From: an uncultured Paracoccaceae bacterium
GTDB lineage: Bacteria; Pseudomonadota; Alphaproteobacteria; Rhodobacterales; Rhodobacteraceae
Length of the DNA stretch: 64,000 nt
NCBI GenBank assembly: GCA_947502145.1
Contig: CANMYO010000001.1
Location: forward strand, 1,178,001 to 1,242,000
Reading direction: 5' to 3'
Under the pieces are notes generated by a model. That model was not told the origin of the DNA. It worked only from the letters and a program-made list of their open reading frames with translations, and did no database searches. Positions 62,280 through 64,000 of this stretch are shown in pieces. Positions within the stretch are counted from its first letter, which is position 1, and every line of letters starts with the position of its first letter. The position numbers were made by a program, and so were the translations under genes.

Positions 62280-63101
62280 ATGGAAGCTAAAGCAAACGCG
62301 CCGATCATAATCAAGCGCAAGAAAGTCATTGCAGGGGGCGGCCATCATGGTGGCGCGTGGAAGGTAGCTTACGCCGACTTCGTGACCGCGATGATGGCCT
62401 TCTTCATGCTGATGTGGTTGTTGAACGCGACGACCGAACAGCAGCGCAAGGGGATCGCCGACTACTTTTCGCCGACAATTCCGATTGTGCGTGTGTCAGG
62501 CGGGGGCAGCGGTTCGCTGAACGGGAGCGATATATTCTCAACCGACTCGCTGGCCCAGACCGGCACCGGCGGTGTTGCTGAACAACAAGGCGACGCAATC
62601 GCCACTGCCGTCGCAGCAGAGCGGGCACTGGAAACGGCCGCATTACAAGACCTAGAAGCCGCGTTGCTTGGCATGGGCGGAGAGACGATGCTGGACGACA
62701 ACCTGATGCGCCACATCGTGACAAGGCTGACCGATGAGGGGCTGGTGATCGAACTTTTCGATCTACCAGGCGCCGCGTTGTTTGAAGGCAATTCCTCCAC
62801 GCCGACCGAACTGACTGAAGCGATTGCAGAGGTCATGGGCCGGGTTTTGGGGCTGGTCACCAACGATATTGCCATCACCGGACATGTGCGTACCCAAAGC
62901 GTTCTGCGGATAGATTATCCGGTCTGGGAGCTGTCGACAGAGCGGGCAGCCGTCATGCGCGCATTGCTGGAAGACAACGGCGCAGCGGCTGACCGGATGG
63001 CGCGGCAAACGGGCCGGGCTGATCGCATGCCGGTTGATCCTGATCCGCAGGCGCTGCGAAACAACCGGATCGAACTGATTGTGCTGCGCTCAGATCGCTA
63101 G
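62280..63101 (+). CDS. motB: Flagellar motor protein MotB
   Basis: A 273-residue protein. The single N-terminal membrane helix contains the proton-carrying aspartate in VAYADFVTAMMAFFMLMWLLN near 33, preceded by a basic cytoplasmic stretch with a Gly/His run. The C-terminal OmpA-like domain binds peptidoglycan (TGHVRTQSV, NNRIELIVL). It anchors the stator of the flagellar motor; MotA is not in this window. The next gene is the hook protein. Confidence 0.9.
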   Translation: MEAKANAPIIIKRKKVIAGGGHHGGAWKVAYADFVTAMMAFFMLMWLLNATTEQQRKGIADYFSPTIPIVRVSGGGSGSLNGSDIFSTDSLAQTGTGGVAEQQGDAIATAVAAERALETAALQDLEAALLGMGGETMLDDNLMRHIVTRLTDEGLVIELFDLPGAALFEGNSSTPTELTEAIAEVMGRVLGLVTNDIAITGHVRTQSVLRIDYPVWELSTERAAVMRALLEDNGAAADRMARQTGRADRMPVDPDPQALRNNRIELIVLRSDR

Positions 63102-63182
63102 GTGTTGTTAGGGCGACGTTAAGCCCTCTGCCTTAGGTCAAGGATTGAACCTGATGTCCGTCTGCCCAGAAAGGTGCTGTTT

Positions 63183-64000
63183 ATGACGATTTCCTCTTCC
63201 CTGAACGCCAGTGTGGCTGGTCTTGCTGCGAATGCTTCGCGATTGGCTACGATTTCTGACAATATCGCGAATTCTTCAACGTTCGGATACAAACGGGCCG
63301 AAACCGATTTCCACTCTATGGTGATCGAAAACAGCCGCGGGTCCTATTCGGCGGGCGGCGTCCGCACAACATCACAACGGCTGATCGACCAGCGGGGATC
63401 ATTGGTTTCGACATCAAACCCGACCGATATCGCTGTGCGTGGTCGCGGCATGGTGCCGGTCACCCTTGAATCGTCGGTTGCGGTCGGCAACGGGGAAAAT
63501 CCGCTCCTGTTGCAGACAACCGGTTCATTCCGTCCGGATGCCGACGGCTATCTCCGCAGTGAGGCAGGGCTGGTCCTGATGGGCTGGCCGGCGAACCCGG
63601 ATGGTACAATCCCGGTCTATCCCCGTGATTCCGTCGACGGGCTGCAGCCGGTACGGATCAACTCGAACCAATTTGCCGGCGAACCCACAACAGAGGTGGA
63701 GCTGGCCGTCAATCTGCCTGCTACATCGACGGAAGACACCTCTGCCGGTGATATTGAGACGTTGTCGATCGAGTATTTCGACAACCTTGGCAAATCCGCC
63801 AACCTGAGCATTACGTTTACGCCGAATGTGCCGGCACCGGGTAACCCCGCGACAAACGAATGGAACATGCAGATCACCGACAGCGCCTCTGGCGGTGCGG
63901 TTATCGGTGATTACACATTGACGTTTGACCCGGCGCGCGGTTCGGGCGGGACACTTCTTGGCGTGGCAGACACTGTTGGTGGCGCCTATAACGCCACAAC
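63183..64000 (+). CDS. flgE: Flagellar hook protein FlgE, truncated at window edge
   Basis: The first 272 codons of a hook protein, open to the right edge. The N-terminal ISSSLNASVAGLAANASRLATISDNIANSSTFGYKR is the conserved flagellar rod/hook terminal segment, followed by ISDNIAN and a hook-domain body (LAVNLPATSTEDTSAG). The start at 63183 lies after an AGAAAGG. Together with motB it marks the start of a flagellar region continuing beyond the window. Confidence 0.88.
   Translation, partial: MTISSSLNASVAGLAANASRLATISDNIANSSTFGYKRAETDFHSMVIENSRGSYSAGGVRTTSQRLIDQRGSLVSTSNPTDIAVRGRGMVPVTLESSVAVGNGENPLLLQTTGSFRPDADGYLRSEAGLVLMGWPANPDGTIPVYPRDSVDGLQPVRINSNQFAGEPTTEVELAVNLPATSTEDTSAGDIETLSIEYFDNLGKSANLSITFTPNVPAPGNPATNEWNMQITDSASGGAVIGDYTLTFDPARGSGGTLLGVADTVGGAYNAT

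Noticed and set aside
63119-63136. CtrA-type TTAA-N7-TTAA box before flgE
   Set aside because: A TTAA is present, but the second half-site at the right distance is absent.
1-64000. CRISPR arrays, tRNA or rRNA genes, insertion sequences
   Set aside because: I saw no regularly spaced repeat series, no tRNA-like cloverleaf with the TTC-loop motif and no transposase-like frame. Small tRNAs could still be missed by eye.

Overview
The window is a high-GC alphaproteobacterial chromosome segment; the flank row I counted by hand is 62% GC. Gene content and order point to Rhodobacterales (Rhodobacter/Roseobacter lineage) with the capacity for bacteriochlorophyll-based phototrophy. I cannot name the species. 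The strongest clues are the crtDC / crtEF-bchCXYZ-pufQBALM block, a pufX-like gene after pufM, the hdaH-xseB-ispA-dxs gene order, and a petP-petR pair.

Layout. 1-5424: housekeeping and regulatory genes (App1-type phosphatase fragment, ABM-domain protein, ECF sigma factor with a small membrane partner, DMT exporter, ilvE, petP-petR). 5570-9511: histone-deacetylase-like enzyme, xseB, ispA and a first dxs, which supply isoprenoid precursors. 9528-14601: SDR protein, methyltransferase, class II aldolase, and an aldonate dehydratase plus sugar 1-dehydrogenase pair that looks like non-phosphorylative L-arabinose/D-galactose oxidation. 15009-17646: preT-preA, the dihydropyrimidine dehydrogenase. 18006-23765: an accessory stretch with a DHH phosphoesterase, MerF and GDCCVxC proteins, copC-copD-cytochrome c, a Tat-exported isochorismatase-family hydrolase and an AraC regulator. 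23892-32722: a RutR-type regulator with a palindromic operator, then ureidopropionase, dihydropyrimidinase and an ABC importer. Together with preTA these make a reductive pyrimidine degradation system. It carries two lower-GC inserts of unknown genes. 32879-35628: hydantoinase/oxoprolinase and CDP-alcohol phosphotransferase.

35625-55117 is the photosynthesis cluster. crtD-crtC run leftwards. crtE-crtF, bchC-X-Y-Z, pufQ-B-A-L-M-X and a second dxs run rightwards. idi, bchP, a PucC/LhaA-type assembly factor and bchG run leftwards, preceded by a flavodoxin-like gene. Three promoter regions (crtD/crtE, bchC, bchG) each carry two perfect TGT-N12-ACA motifs, the PpsR/CrtJ consensus, so redox/light repression is probably coordinated across all three units. 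Many expected genes (bchFNBHLM, puhA, bchIDO, crtIB, acsF/bchE, ppsR) are not in this window.

55288-62191: a tightly packed rightward run with a ThuA-like protein, a Gfo/Idh/MocA dehydrogenase, a GT4 glycosyltransferase with an unusual C-terminal domain, a conserved unknown, a TPR-GT9 protein, DUF6165 and FkbM. It leads directly into motB and a truncated flgE at the right edge. This set could modify a surface or flagellar component, which is inference. I saw no rRNA, tRNA, CRISPR array or intact insertion sequence.
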